Shown: positions 25,824 to 35,549, counted from the stretch's first letter. The stretch: 64,000 nucleotides of DNA from Herminiimonas fonticola (GCF_003293745.1 NZ_PTLZ01000001.1:1302001-1366000), one strand, 5' to 3'. Numbers and translations: made by a program. Notes: generated from the letters alone by a model not told the origin.

Positions 25824-27185
25824 ATGGTCGTCGACTGTCTTGAGTGCATCTACGACCGGCTGCACGGAAGCAATGCTGACTACACACAAAATCTCACGCG
25901 CGAAGCTGTTCGCAACTTAATTACCCCTATTATTCAAGCTGCCTTGTCGGCCGAGCTGCCGGATGAACCATTCGTTGCAGAGGACCTGTCGCTGGCAGAT
26001 ACGGACGACGACCAAGCCATGGCCAGCTCGCTTATCCGGATGCTTAACGACGATGGCTGGCTCGAAACATTTGCTGACCGAGCTGGTCTCGTCATTGCTT
26101 TTCGATTCACGCGTGCAGGAAAATTGTTTGCCGAAGCGCTCTGGGCAGTTGATAAACCCCAGTCCCGAGCCAGACAGCGCAACATGCGCAGCTGCCGCAA
26201 TGCGCTTTCAGCAACACTTATTAATGTGGACGCTTACGACCTCATTGACGCCTACGACTATGCTGCGAAAGTTATCAGCGACCTATCCGACAGCGTGACT
26301 TATTTCCAAGATATGGTTCGCCGGCTGATGCTGGAGGCCTCAACCAATCCATGGGAAGACTTTCTGGCGTTCCTGGACCACTTCGATAAGCGGCTCAAGA
26401 TTCAGTTTTCGGCAGACAGTGTGATGCTGCACCGCACGGCCATCCGGGAAACACTTCATTCTTTGCGCCATATGGAGCAGGCCAAGTTTGACGTTATCGA
26501 ACAAAAATTGCATGACGTCGCCGAATTCGCTGTGGCAGAGAAGGGGGCGGGCACCGCATTTGACTGGATGCTGGACCGTATCGAGGACTCAATCGATTCC
26601 GCATGCGCGACAAAGCAGCCTGAGCTTATCCGAGTAATGAACTCATACATGGGGCGCGCGGCAAGCATTGTCCACCAGGCCATGGTGTTGAAAGGCAGTG
26701 CAACGCGCCACGCCTATTCGGCCACCATCTCTCACGTGGCCACCTTAACTGAAGAAAAGCAGACGGCCTTCCTCGAACGACTTGGGCAACACATTGCCGT
26801 AACCAACGTCAAACTTTTGGACCCGGCCAGCTTCAAGCTCCGGGAGACAAGCCAGCGTCGTAAGGCCCTGACGGTGACCGCTGTGCCAGTTTCAACTTAC
26901 GAAGGTCGATTGAACGCCGCCTTGGAGCGTGCGCAGGCCGGTGCCTTTTCCTTATCAGAGTCGGAGGTCAAAGACGCTATTGTGGCCAACCTTCGACTGT
27001 TGAATGGTTCTTTCCGCCTATCCAGTCTTCCCATGAATACCGCGATTGAAGTCTTACATTCCATGCAAGCGGTGGAGTCTGTGCGTAACGCGCAAACCAC
27101 AAACGTGAAGGCGACAAAGCTTGATACCAAGCTGATTACGCCCTTCTACCAAGGCAACGACTACCTGATTGAATTTACAAAATGA
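25824..27185 (+). CDS. jetA: Wadjet subunit JetA
   Basis: Kleisin/KITE-associated subunit of the SMC-like Wadjet complex that detects and cuts circular plasmids. 453 residues from this ATG; winged-helix and helical segments, as in JetA proteins. Conserved-looking sequence continues upstream in frame (NFFRPLAGKRRA before MVVDCLE). JetA relatives I recall begin with a similar FxxLFRPLxGKYR stretch. The frame can extend only to an ATT at 25767, six bases after GGAG, where an ATG would be expected. So the true start may be a rare AUU, or a start-codon mutation has forced use of 25824. Overlaps jetB (ATGA). Confidence 0.85.
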   Translation: MVVDCLECIYDRLHGSNADYTQNLTREAVRNLITPIIQAALSAELPDEPFVAEDLSLADTDDDQAMASSLIRMLNDDGWLETFADRAGLVIAFRFTRAGKLFAEALWAVDKPQSRARQRNMRSCRNALSATLINVDAYDLIDAYDYAAKVISDLSDSVTYFQDMVRRLMLEASTNPWEDFLAFLDHFDKRLKIQFSADSVMLHRTAIRETLHSLRHMEQAKFDVIEQKLHDVAEFAVAEKGAGTAFDWMLDRIEDSIDSACATKQPELIRVMNSYMGRAASIVHQAMVLKGSATRHAYSATISHVATLTEEKQTAFLERLGQHIAVTNVKLLDPASFKLRETSQRRKALTVTAVPVSTYEGRLNAALERAQAGAFSLSESEVKDAIVANLRLLNGSFRLSSLPMNTAIEVLHSMQAVESVRNAQTTNVKATKLDTKLITPFYQGNDYLIEFTK

Positions 27186-27874
27186 TGACATCATTGGAAG
27201 CAAAACTCACGGAACGTAATATTACTCAGGACCGCTTTCGTGAAGTTACCACCCGACTTTTTGCGGTGGGTACCATCGTGCGTGCGGAAGGTGGCGTTGA
27301 AGAGCGACTGTATGACGATGCACGCCGCATCGCCGAACTCCTTGAAGATTATCTGGGCTTTTCCGGATTTCGACTTATCCACGATGAAAAAATAGAAGCA
27401 TTCCGCCTGTATGCACCAGGCACGCATATCCCCGGCGTTCAAAACGACGAGCTTGACCCGGTGCCATCTTTACGCGCCAAGACCAGTGCCGACTTTGTAG
27501 CCGCAGCGCTCGCTTTGCGCTTTCTCTACCAACAAGGCCTTGCCGATGGCAGTACATTGTCTGATAAGGGAGAGGTCCACATTCAGTTGGAAGCGTTAGC
27601 TACCACGTTGCAAACACAGCTTAAGCGACCATTCCCTGAAAGCATGACAGAGCGCCGCGCAGTGATTATGGAGTTACGGCGTCATCGCATTATTCGGACT
27701 TCATCCAACTTCACCATGACAGACGAAGATGAGCTCATTGCTATTTTGCCGACCATTATGGGCTTGATGGGAGAGGATGTACTGGTTCAAGCCATGGCAG
27801 CTGAGGGTGTTTTAGAAACAGAAGAAGACGCGGATTCCGATACGGATGAGGACGAGGCGGAGCAACAACCATGA
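27182..27874 (+). CDS. jetB: Wadjet subunit JetB (DUF4194)
   Basis: 230-residue KITE-like subunit that bridges the kleisin and the SMC heads. It has a DUF4194-like pattern: an N-terminal winged-helix region (RIAELLEDYLGFSGFRLIHD) and a second one (RRAVIMELRRHRIIR), then an acidic tail (DEDELIAILPTIMGLM, ending in a run of Asp/Glu). The start overlaps jetA and the stop overlaps jetC by 4 bp, so the four jet genes form one coupled unit. Confidence 0.88.
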   Translation: MMTSLEAKLTERNITQDRFREVTTRLFAVGTIVRAEGGVEERLYDDARRIAELLEDYLGFSGFRLIHDEKIEAFRLYAPGTHIPGVQNDELDPVPSLRAKTSADFVAAALALRFLYQQGLADGSTLSDKGEVHIQLEALATTLQTQLKRPFPESMTERRAVIMELRRHRIIRTSSNFTMTDEDELIAILPTIMGLMGEDVLVQAMAAEGVLETEEDADSDTDEDEAEQQP

Positions 27875-30800
27875 AATTGAAAAAACTTATCCTTGTGAAC
27901 TGGGGTCATTTACGTAGTGGTGAGTACCCCTTTGGCAACATGACATTGCTGACAGGCCCAACGGGCTCAGGCAAGTCGACCATTCTTGACGCCGTTCAAA
28001 CGGTGATGACCGCAGTATACCAAGGCATCTTCAGCTACAACCCTGGGCAAGAAGAGTCGTCCCAAGGTTCGCGCAACGGTAAATCGAAGCGCACCATTTG
28101 GTCGTACGTGACGGGTCTGGAAGATAATTTGTTTGCTAGGCCAGACGGCGCGCATGGTTACGTTGTGGCTGTCTTTGCTCCTGATGAGGGAGATAAGGCT
28201 GAGCCGTTTACGGCAATTATTGGTGCCGCAGCAAAAATTGAAGGTACAGGCAGTAAGCGTCAACCGGTTCAAGAGCGACTGTCCCTCGTACTGGTCGACG
28301 GCTCCGAATGTTCGTTTGAGGATTTTGCGATTCAAAGTGAGCGCGGGATGGAAGTCGTCCCAGTAGAAGACATCTTCCGCAAGCTCGATATCAAATACAA
28401 AGAAGTTATCAATCATCGTGATAACAAGCGCGAATATCTGTGCCAGTTGTATGGTCGGTTCCGCGGCATGCGGGCGGTTTCGTTTCCTGAGGCGTCGGCT
28501 GCAGCAAAGGCGTGGAGTCAATCGATTGCAGTTCGACCGATTGGTAGTGTTGACGAGCTGGTAAAAACACAAATTTTGGAGCATGACGCCGAAGCGCAAG
28601 CGAGCCAAATTACAGAAATCAGCAGGATGATGCGCAACATTCATGACCTGCGGAAGGTGGGCGAGCGATTAAAAAATAACATTGCCAAGTTGGGAGTTAT
28701 TGCAGAAAAGCTTGATGGCTCGACCCGAGCGGCGGAAGAAATTCGCATGCTCAGTTTGTACAAAGCGCGAAATTCACTCCAAATCGACGAAAGCGCAGAG
28801 CGAGACGCAGAATTGGCCGTTGAGACTGCGCAAGAAGCGCTGGAAACTGAAGTGCATAAGGGAGAGCTTTTGGTTACCGCGCAAGCTAATACCGCCCAAG
28901 CGCAAGTTGACCTGCGTGCCCGGATGCAAGGCGTGCCTGCGCTAGTTCAAAAAACAAATATTGTGCAACGAGCTGACCAGGCCAAAATCGATTCCCGCAC
29001 CGCTTTAAACTCACTTATCACGGGTGTAGTTGCTGCTGAAAAACTCATTGCGGTCTCCAGACAGGTGATGGCGACTGAATTTCCACATGAGGTCCGCGCG
29101 CTGGACGATGTCGCCAGCCGCATTTCTGCAGCCTACGGTGGATGCGCGGGTTTGTCGGGTGGCGTAAATTCAGAGCTTCTTCGTCAATTGCAGCAAGCTG
29201 ACTCGATGGACTATGGGGCTTTGAGAAGTTCGGCAAGGCTACTGCAGGGGGCGGATGCGCAATTTGGCAAACTACATGCGGCCTTTGCTGATGGGGGCGG
29301 GTTTGTCGGCGTACTGCATAGCCAACATGCCTTGGTCAACAATGCCAAACAAAACGCTGCAATTGAAGAAGCCAAGCTGACTAACAGGAAGAAACAATTG
29401 GCCGGGGGTCTCTCGGATGCCCCACCTCGCGTCTACGTTTCGTTAACAGCGTTGCAGGATGGCCTCCCAGAAGCGCAAGCACAACTGCTCTGTGATTTGG
29501 TCGAACCTCAAGCCGGAGAATGGCAACGTGTCATTGAAGGCTTCATGGAAGATGCCCGCTTCCACGTAGTCGTTACTCCTGATTTTGAGCTAAGTGCTCT
29601 CGAATACTGCCGAACGCATCGCTTGCCACTGAAAATCATTCAGGGCGCCATGTGTCTAGAGCGAACGGCAGCCATATCCCTGCATCCTGACTCCATCGTT
29701 CACGAGCTGAAGTCTGAACATCCTGTAGCGCACGCGTACTTGCACGAACAATTCGGCCCAGTACTGAAAGTCGCTGAAGAGCAGCAATTAAAGAGGACAG
29801 CACGCGGACTTACCTTGCAAGGCAGCGCAAGCTCTGAACGCAAAATATTTGTCATCAATGACCTTGCCGGCGTCAAACTTGTTTTTGGTAAAGAAGCAAA
29901 ACGCGTAGCGCTTGAGCGCGCCAAAGAAGAATACCAAGTTGTCATTGAATTTATACGTAAAAAGGATGAGTTACTGAAAACCTTGGAGGAGCTGTTGGCT
30001 ATTGCAACGAGCGTTACGTTGCCCTCCTTTGAACAGGCTGAAACACTAGAGCGCGCTGCCATTGCCTTGGAAACTTGTGAAGTTGAATTAAGTCGTTTGG
30101 ACCTGACGGAGCTCGATGGATACGCTGATGCAGACAAAAAGTTGACCGAAGAGTTTACTGAACTACAGCTGAAAATCTCTGGCAGTGCTACCCATGTAGG
30201 TGAGTTGCGCCAAGTATTGAAACAACATGCAACGCAAATTACTCAGCTGAAACAATATCGGGAAAAGAAAATAGCTGAAGTGGATGCGGAGCGCTCACGC
30301 CTGAGTAACTTCTGCCTGGCCAACCAAGCACTATCCATGCGCGTCATGGAGGAGCAGATTGGCACGTGGATAGAGAATCATGAGTGGGACTATGCAACGC
30401 TTAATATTCGCATCAACGAACTAAGCGCGGAATCCGCTCTTGCAATAGCAGACGTGTATGGATTACTGGTCGAATACAACACGGGTGCCGCAGCCGACGA
30501 ACGCCTAGAAGCAACACTCAGGGTGCCGCGCGTGGCGGCCGAGTTGGAAGATTATGCGCAAAATCTGACCCTGCGCTCAAAAGTACAGGAGCAGCTTGCG
30601 GCCCAGAAAGGGATTGGCATTGTCAAAAACCTTAAAGAAGTTACGGATTCTGAGCAAACCTTTACTAACGTGTTCACCGGTCAATTCTGTATGTCCGTAC
30701 GGGAGTCGGTGGACAACGGCATCAAATCGCTCAAGGCGTTGAATAACGAGCTAGCCCAACTAAAGTTCGGTACAGACAAATTCGCCATCGACTGGTCTGA

Positions 30801-31485
30801 GTGGATTCCTGAATACAAAGAGTATTACGACTTCTTTGTGGCGGCTGCCCAGATGAGTGCCAACGAAGGTGGCAGTTTGTTCGCCGACGACACCCTGTCG
30901 GAATCGCACATAAAAGTGCGTGATAGATTACGCGACATTTTGCTTCAGACGGATATCGAATCATCCAAAAAAGAAGTTTTGCGCATTGCCGACTACCGCA
31001 ACTATCGTCGTTACGAAATCTGGAAACACTCTGACATTGGTTCAAAGATTGCGCTTTCCGAGTGGGGCACCGGTTCAGGCGGGCAACTTGAGACACCGGC
31101 TTACATCATCCGCGCCGCAGTGGTAACAAATCGGCTGAAACATTTTGAAAAAGGGATGAACCTCAAGTTCATCGTCAATGACGAGTCCTTCTCCAAGATG
31201 GATGAGCGCCGCTCGCTGGATGTCCTGAAGTTCTTGCGTGATGGTCTCGGTATGCAATTTATCTGCGCGATGCCGTCGCGGGGAGCAGGGCCATTGAAAC
31301 CAGAATTTACTCGAGAATGGAATTTCTCTCGTGTTGAGTCGACGGGTGGAGGCGAAGTGCACTACATAACAGAAGCCGATGAGCGAGAGCTGCGTCCGGA
31401 CCGACTGCAAGAGCTGTGGGAAGCGCATCGCAAAATGAAGCGCACTCAAGCACAAATTGCTTTTGAGGAATCAGAGGCGCAATGA
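27871..31485 (+). CDS. jetC: Wadjet SMC-like ATPase JetC
   Basis: 1204-residue SMC-family motor predicted to extrude plasmid DNA loops. The N-terminal head has Walker A LLTGPTGSGKSTILDAVQT (K35). Two long coiled-coil stretches (about 280-400 and 660-900) flank a hinge-like globular region. The C-terminal head carries an ABC-signature-like GTGSGGQLETPAYI (about 1065) and Walker B region KFIVNDESFSKMDERRS (about 1095), then QFICAMPSRGAG. As in JetC/MukB-type proteins, the acidic pair is replaced by a VND-E-type pattern. Full length for the family. Overlaps jetB and jetD by 4 bp. Confidence 0.93.
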   Translation: MKLKKLILVNWGHLRSGEYPFGNMTLLTGPTGSGKSTILDAVQTVMTAVYQGIFSYNPGQEESSQGSRNGKSKRTIWSYVTGLEDNLFARPDGAHGYVVAVFAPDEGDKAEPFTAIIGAAAKIEGTGSKRQPVQERLSLVLVDGSECSFEDFAIQSERGMEVVPVEDIFRKLDIKYKEVINHRDNKREYLCQLYGRFRGMRAVSFPEASAAAKAWSQSIAVRPIGSVDELVKTQILEHDAEAQASQITEISRMMRNIHDLRKVGERLKNNIAKLGVIAEKLDGSTRAAEEIRMLSLYKARNSLQIDESAERDAELAVETAQEALETEVHKGELLVTAQANTAQAQVDLRARMQGVPALVQKTNIVQRADQAKIDSRTALNSLITGVVAAEKLIAVSRQVMATEFPHEVRALDDVASRISAAYGGCAGLSGGVNSELLRQLQQADSMDYGALRSSARLLQGADAQFGKLHAAFADGGGFVGVLHSQHALVNNAKQNAAIEEAKLTNRKKQLAGGLSDAPPRVYVSLTALQDGLPEAQAQLLCDLVEPQAGEWQRVIEGFMEDARFHVVVTPDFELSALEYCRTHRLPLKIIQGAMCLERTAAISLHPDSIVHELKSEHPVAHAYLHEQFGPVLKVAEEQQLKRTARGLTLQGSASSERKIFVINDLAGVKLVFGKEAKRVALERAKEEYQVVIEFIRKKDELLKTLEELLAIATSVTLPSFEQAETLERAAIALETCEVELSRLDLTELDGYADADKKLTEEFTELQLKISGSATHVGELRQVLKQHATQITQLKQYREKKIAEVDAERSRLSNFCLANQALSMRVMEEQIGTWIENHEWDYATLNIRINELSAESALAIADVYGLLVEYNTGAAADERLEATLRVPRVAAELEDYAQNLTLRSKVQEQLAAQKGIGIVKNLKEVTDSEQTFTNVFTGQFCMSVRESVDNGIKSLKALNNELAQLKFGTDKFAIDWSEWIPEYKEYYDFFVAAAQMSANEGGSLFADDTLSESHIKVRDRLRDILLQTDIESSKKEVLRIADYRNYRRYEIWKHSDIGSKIALSEWGTGSGGQLETPAYIIRAAVVTNRLKHFEKGMNLKFIVNDESFSKMDERRSLDVLKFLRDGLGMQFICAMPSRGAGPLKPEFTREWNFSRVESTGGGEVHYITEADERELRPDRLQELWEAHRKMKRTQAQIAFEESEAQ

Positions 31486-32627
31486 TAGCGCCAGCTTGGC
31501 TGTCACACTCGGGTGTACAGCAACTGCTTAATATGCTGCTCGACCGGACCGAGCGCGCTGAATTAGCGCAGAGCACACAAGCTCGTGCAACGACGCTCGA
31601 CGCCCGTACCTTCCCCGCGTTATATAAGGCGGAGTTTGACGGCGACCGCCAAGAGCTCTGGGACTATGTCCTGTCGCTTGCCAAGATGCAGTGGATTGAC
31701 CTGCGCCTAGACAAGGCGCAGCCTGGCATGGCACAGTACGAACGCAAACCTAAGGTGAAGGTCCTTGACTTGGTCGCAATCAGAAATGCGACTGGGCGTC
31801 TCGAGCGCAGCAAGTCACCAATGGAACGATGGAGGGAAGCAGTATTTTCTGAGCTCTCTGCACCTGACATTGCGAAGCTAAACGTTTCCAAGTACCGCAT
31901 CGACATCCCAGGCCGCTTACCTGAAGAAATTGCACGTCAACTTAATAGTCTGCAGGCACTCGTCGGCCAACCGCTGATGTTGCGCGAAGTGTCAGCGAGA
32001 TTGTTCTGGGGACAATCGAAAATTCTGGATGGACGCCAGGCGCTCGTAGCGGCGACCTTAGGGCTGGACGAATGCCCTTTTGCGGAAGTGCCGGTTCAGT
32101 TACAGATACATTTGCCGGCAGAAGGGTTCGAGCGAATCTTATTCATTGAGAATCAAGTGACTTTTGAACGAGCGACCCGGGAGCTGGGTGCTAAGTACGC
32201 CGGTTATGCACTCATTTTTTGCTCTGGATTTAAAGGTAGTGCATTGCGCCTACGGGGCGAGGGTGGAGCCTCACTATACTTCGCTGCACATGGACGTATT
32301 GACGATGTTTCGCGTGAAGCATTTAAGCAATGGTTGACTTCAACGATTCTGCTTCCATGTGCGTTCTGGGGCGACTTAGACTACTCGGGTATGGCCATCC
32401 TCAAAGCATTACGCAATTCTTTCCCAAACATGGTCGCTTGGGAACCGGGGTATGCGCCGATGCTCAAGCGTTTGCTGTCAGGCGGAGGTCATGCGCCTGA
32501 CGCTGCAAACAAAAAAAATCAGCGAGTGGTTGAAGCCGTTGGATGCTCTTATGCAGATTTGACGTTGTTACCTACTTTGTCGTTGATAGGAAAATTTGTT
32601 GACCAAGAATCGAGCTGGTATGACTAA
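31482..32627 (+). CDS. jetD: Wadjet nuclease JetD (Toprim)
   Basis: 381-residue nuclease subunit that cleaves the plasmid after loop extrusion stalls. The N-terminal DUF3322-like half is followed by a C-terminal DUF2220/Toprim half. The Toprim acid is in ILFIENQVTFE (about residue 222) and the DxD pair in CAFWGDLDYSGMAILKALR (about 297-302). Overlaps jetC by 4 bp. The gene is intact, so the complete JetABCD set is present. Subtype (most like type I by order and lengths) is not certain. Confidence 0.9.
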   Translation: MIAPAWLSHSGVQQLLNMLLDRTERAELAQSTQARATTLDARTFPALYKAEFDGDRQELWDYVLSLAKMQWIDLRLDKAQPGMAQYERKPKVKVLDLVAIRNATGRLERSKSPMERWREAVFSELSAPDIAKLNVSKYRIDIPGRLPEEIARQLNSLQALVGQPLMLREVSARLFWGQSKILDGRQALVAATLGLDECPFAEVPVQLQIHLPAEGFERILFIENQVTFERATRELGAKYAGYALIFCSGFKGSALRLRGEGGASLYFAAHGRIDDVSREAFKQWLTSTILLPCAFWGDLDYSGMAILKALRNSFPNMVAWEPGYAPMLKRLLSGGGHAPDAANKKNQRVVEAVGCSYADLTLLPTLSLIGKFVDQESSWYD

Positions 32628-32870
32628 GCATCGCCTTTTCGATAATCTGAAAATAAGCCTGTGGATGGACAAGCATTTGTAATGCTTCATTTTTTAGAAA
32701 ACGGATTCCATCTCCGCTGGTATCCGGTTCGCATATCAGGCATTGGATTTTCGAATCGATGTCCGCTATCGGCCAAATGCGGACTATCACAAGCCTACAT
32801 ATTCATCGATATAATTGACACGTGTGGGCCCCCTTTGATTTTTTACTTTATTCATAGTTAGGCAGGATTC

Positions 32871-33833
32871 ATGAACATACTTCGCTTTCGTACGCCAATC
32901 ATTGGAACTATCACAGTGGTTTTTAGCCTGCTGATTCAAGCAACCGCATTCGCAGCCGCACCATTAGTCAAGACTCAAGCACCAGGCTACTACCGCATGA
33001 TGCTCGGTGATTATGAAGTCACAGCTCTAAGCGACGGCACTGCGGTTTTGCCAGTACATGAATTACTACATGAGTCGCCAGAAAAGACGAAAAAGGCGCT
33101 ACATAAGTCCTTCTTAAACTCTCCAACAGAAACATCATTCAACAGCTTCTTAATCAATACAGGCGAGAAACTTATACTAATTGATACCGGTGCGGGCGCG
33201 CTGTTTGGTCCTACTTTGGGGAATCTCGCTGCTAACCTTAAAGCTGCAGGTTACCAACTGGACCAAGTAGATGAAATTTATATCACGCATATGCATCCAG
33301 ACCACATCGGTGGTTTAGGAACGAGTACATCGGTGTTTCCAAATGCAATCGTGCGAGCAGATAGGCGTGATGCTGATTACTGGCTGAGTAAAGCCAACAT
33401 GGAAAAAGCACCTGCAAAGCAAAAGGATTTCTTCAAGGGCGCGATAAGTACGATAGGCCAATATGCGGATGCCGGTAAGCTAAAGACATTTGACGGTAAT
33501 ACCCAACTGCAAACTGGAATCAGAGCTGTTTCTAACTACGGACACACCCCAGGTCATACAACTTATGTCGTTGAGAGCAAAGGGCAGAAGTTAGTTCTGT
33601 TAGGCGACTTGGTGCATGTTGCAGCTGTTCAGTTCGATAACCCAGCGGTCACTATCGCTTTTGACAGTGACGCCAAAGCTGCGGAGGCAAGACGTAAAGC
33701 GGTTTTCGCTGAAGCGACTAAGCAAGGCTATCTAATTGGTGCGGCCCACTTGCAATTTCCGGGATTAGGTCATATCCGTGCCAAAGGAAAGGCATATGAA
33801 TTCGTGCCAACAAACTACTCAATACCTCGCTGA
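32871..33833 (+). CDS. Exported metallo-beta-lactamase-fold hydrolase
   Basis: 320-residue MBL-fold enzyme with an N-terminal signal peptide (hydrophobic TIGTITVVFSLLIQ-type core ending TAFAA around residue 27). Metal ligands: THMHPDHIGGL (about residues 141-151), GHTPGHT (about 226), LLGDLVHV (about 244) and a C-terminal AAHLQFPGLGH. Patterns fit the lactonase/alkyl-phosphatase-like MBL branch, not true beta-lactamases. A periplasmic hydrolase is an odd neighbour for intracellular defence genes. It has its own terminator (33899-33928) and a 243-bp gap before it, so it is probably a separate cargo unit. Confidence 0.88.
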   Translation: MNILRFRTPIIGTITVVFSLLIQATAFAAAPLVKTQAPGYYRMMLGDYEVTALSDGTAVLPVHELLHESPEKTKKALHKSFLNSPTETSFNSFLINTGEKLILIDTGAGALFGPTLGNLAANLKAAGYQLDQVDEIYITHMHPDHIGGLGTSTSVFPNAIVRADRRDADYWLSKANMEKAPAKQKDFFKGAISTIGQYADAGKLKTFDGNTQLQTGIRAVSNYGHTPGHTTYVVESKGQKLVLLGDLVHVAAVQFDNPAVTIAFDSDAKAAEARRKAVFAEATKQGYLIGAAHLQFPGLGHIRAKGKAYEFVPTNYSIPR

Positions 33834-33898
33834 AATTTAGAAGTGAATGCGGAAATCAGTAATTATGATTCACGCTCAGCATCGCGCAATAAAGCTCC

Positions 33899-33928
33899 GC
33901 TCGCGTCTTTACAGATGCGAGCTTTTTT
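33899..33928 (+). terminator. Terminator after the MBL-fold hydrolase
   Basis: The stem GCTCGC/GCGAGC with a 12-base loop is followed by six T. It lies 66 bp past the stop. Confidence 0.85.
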
Positions 33929-34029
33929 GCTTATCAACAATGTCCGCTTTGGGTCGATAACAGCCGTTTACACTTCGCTTGAAGCAACATTCCCGTGTAG
34001 CTAAAGAAGAAAAGAACCCCACTGTTTTT

Positions 34030-34587
34030 TCATCCGTCTTCATCGTCGGGCGGGTAAAGTCTGTAGTCGTCTATCATCAGCTGAACCAAGTCGGCCATAA
34101 GATTATCTGTCTTAGCATATTCAGAGGGCTGCATCGCGCGCATACGTGCCATTCGTCCATCTATCCCAATCACGATGGCTTCATAAGGTTGGTCAGGATA
34201 GTTATGTATCAGTTTTACAGTGCTCTGCAGCGTATCGCGCTCAAGACGAATGCCAGCTGCTGCAGCGTACGCATACAGCGCGCCTGCGCCCACCACCACC
34301 GCGTCTCCCAAGTCTGTGTGGCATAGCAAGTCCATTGTCTTCAAGTCGACGTTACCCACCTCATATACGACATTGAGTTTCGCTTGCAGGATTAGCGATT
34401 CTCGAAGTCCGATAAGATTAACAGCGAGCCTGCTGCCAGGGATTAAGGCTTGTTCGAATGCGGTAAATACCTGCCGTGCATTGATGTACTGCTTCATTGC
34501 TGCAGGCGGGAGTTCTAGGGAGAGCAGTTGGTCGTTCATTTTTGTCCAATGCCATGGAACGAATGTGCGCCATCTAAAAGTCAGCAA
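34030..34587 (-). CDS. Protein of unknown function (right-end cargo module)
   Basis: 185 residues, not recognised. It is predicted to be cytoplasmic and mixed alpha/beta, with an acidic end (YRLYPPDDEDG). The start is TTG at 34587, seven bases after GAGAAG; an ATG at 34539 is the alternative. It sits 21 bp after the helix-turn-helix gene on the same strand, so the two are probably one operon and may function together. Confidence 0.65.
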   Translation of the reverse strand: MLTFRWRTFVPWHWTKMNDQLLSLELPPAAMKQYINARQVFTAFEQALIPGSRLAVNLIGLRESLILQAKLNVVYEVGNVDLKTMDLLCHTDLGDAVVVGAGALYAYAAAAGIRLERDTLQSTVKLIHNYPDQPYEAIVIGIDGRMARMRAMQPSEYAKTDNLMADLVQLMIDDYRLYPPDDEDG

Positions 34588-34608
34588 ATAATTTCTTCTC
34601 GCTGACGA

Positions 34609-35127
34609 CTAGGGTAGAAGTTCAGCCATCTCTAGTTGAGTCTCGGCTGAAAGCTGAAGCATTTCTTTGGTTACGTTGATATGTCGAGTTGTAATTGATA
34701 CGTCTCTCACACTGTCCGAGACCAAATAGCCTTTTTCTTGAAGCCACTTCAATAAATCCGATAGGTGCCATAAGCAGGAACTTCCTTCGTGGACTGGAGG
34801 TGGAAATGACACGCTCGACAGCATCAGCTTGCGCAGCTTTTGTCGAGTCATCCCAAGCACTTCCGCCGTATCGGCAAGCTCCACATAATCCGGACCGGCT
34901 TCTATCAACTTGGCCGTGGGAACAACATTACGAATGCTAACGATAGCGCTTTTTATAGCATCCCTTGCAGATGTAGCTTCACGTGTGAACTTCAGGCCAA
35001 TACGTCCCTCCTGGCCAATTCCAATTAAAGCATCGTTGCATCCGCACGCGCCGAAGCGCTCGACCAGTTGGTCAAGATTGCAATCATTTTCCCGCAGCAG
35101 ATACTTCAAGGTGAATTCATATTCCAT
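34609..35127 (-). CDS. Helix-turn-helix DNA-binding protein
   Basis: 172 residues. The N-terminal half matches a common uncharacterised family (FTLKYLL..., LVERFGACGCNDALIGIGQEGRIGL). The C-terminal half has a MerR/excisionase-like helix-turn-helix (YVELADTAEVLGMTRQKLRKLM, about residues 105-127). It probably regulates its own operon with the unknown gene downstream. Position next to the transposon right end is typical of adaptable cargo. Confidence 0.78.
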   Translation of the reverse strand: MEYEFTLKYLLRENDCNLDQLVERFGACGCNDALIGIGQEGRIGLKFTREATSARDAIKSAIVSIRNVVPTAKLIEAGPDYVELADTAEVLGMTRQKLRKLMLSSVSFPPPVHEGSSCLWHLSDLLKWLQEKGYLVSDSVRDVSITTRHINVTKEMLQLSAETQLEMAELLP

Positions 35128-35195
35128 CGTTTCTCCAGACTGGCTATGAAATTCCGAATAGTAGTAATTAGTAGTGGATTTACTAATTAGTAAAT

Positions 35196-35549
35196 CTATC
35201 GATTGTTTTTAGGTTTCCCATCGTTTCGAGCTAAATGTTCTTGCCAGACTGAATCGCTGACGTCATTCCACATTTGTATTGATAGTTGTTGCGTCCAACG
35301 ACCCCACACATAATTTGCATCTAAGTTATTTCCTGAGGCGCCGATGAGTAAATAAACGCGGCCGGAATTTGTCGTCGCTCGTAAGTTTTCTAAATCGAGC
35401 TCGACAACGGCCGAACTAACTCTGCCTTCTCGATTTTCCATGCAATAACCGATAAGGTGACGGTCACCATCGGGTAGTTCGAGGACCTGCCAGGACCAAA
35501 GCGAAAGTGTGCCCTGTTCTTCGACGGAGCGTGTAGGCCAGATAGTCAT
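35196..35549 (-). CDS. Small protein of unknown function at transposon right end
   Basis: 117 residues, Trp-rich (six Trp), no signal or membrane segment. It reads as a single small beta-rich domain (WSWQVLELPDGDRHLIGYC, VSSAVVELDLENLRATT, GRVYLLIGASGN). GGAGA precedes the ATG by about 7 bp. First gene of the three-gene minus-strand module at the right end. Function unknown. Confidence 0.65.
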   Translation of the reverse strand: MTIWPTRSVEEQGTLSLWSWQVLELPDGDRHLIGYCMENREGRVSSAVVELDLENLRATTNSGRVYLLIGASGNNLDANYVWGRWTQQLSIQMWNDVSDSVWQEHLARNDGKPKNNR

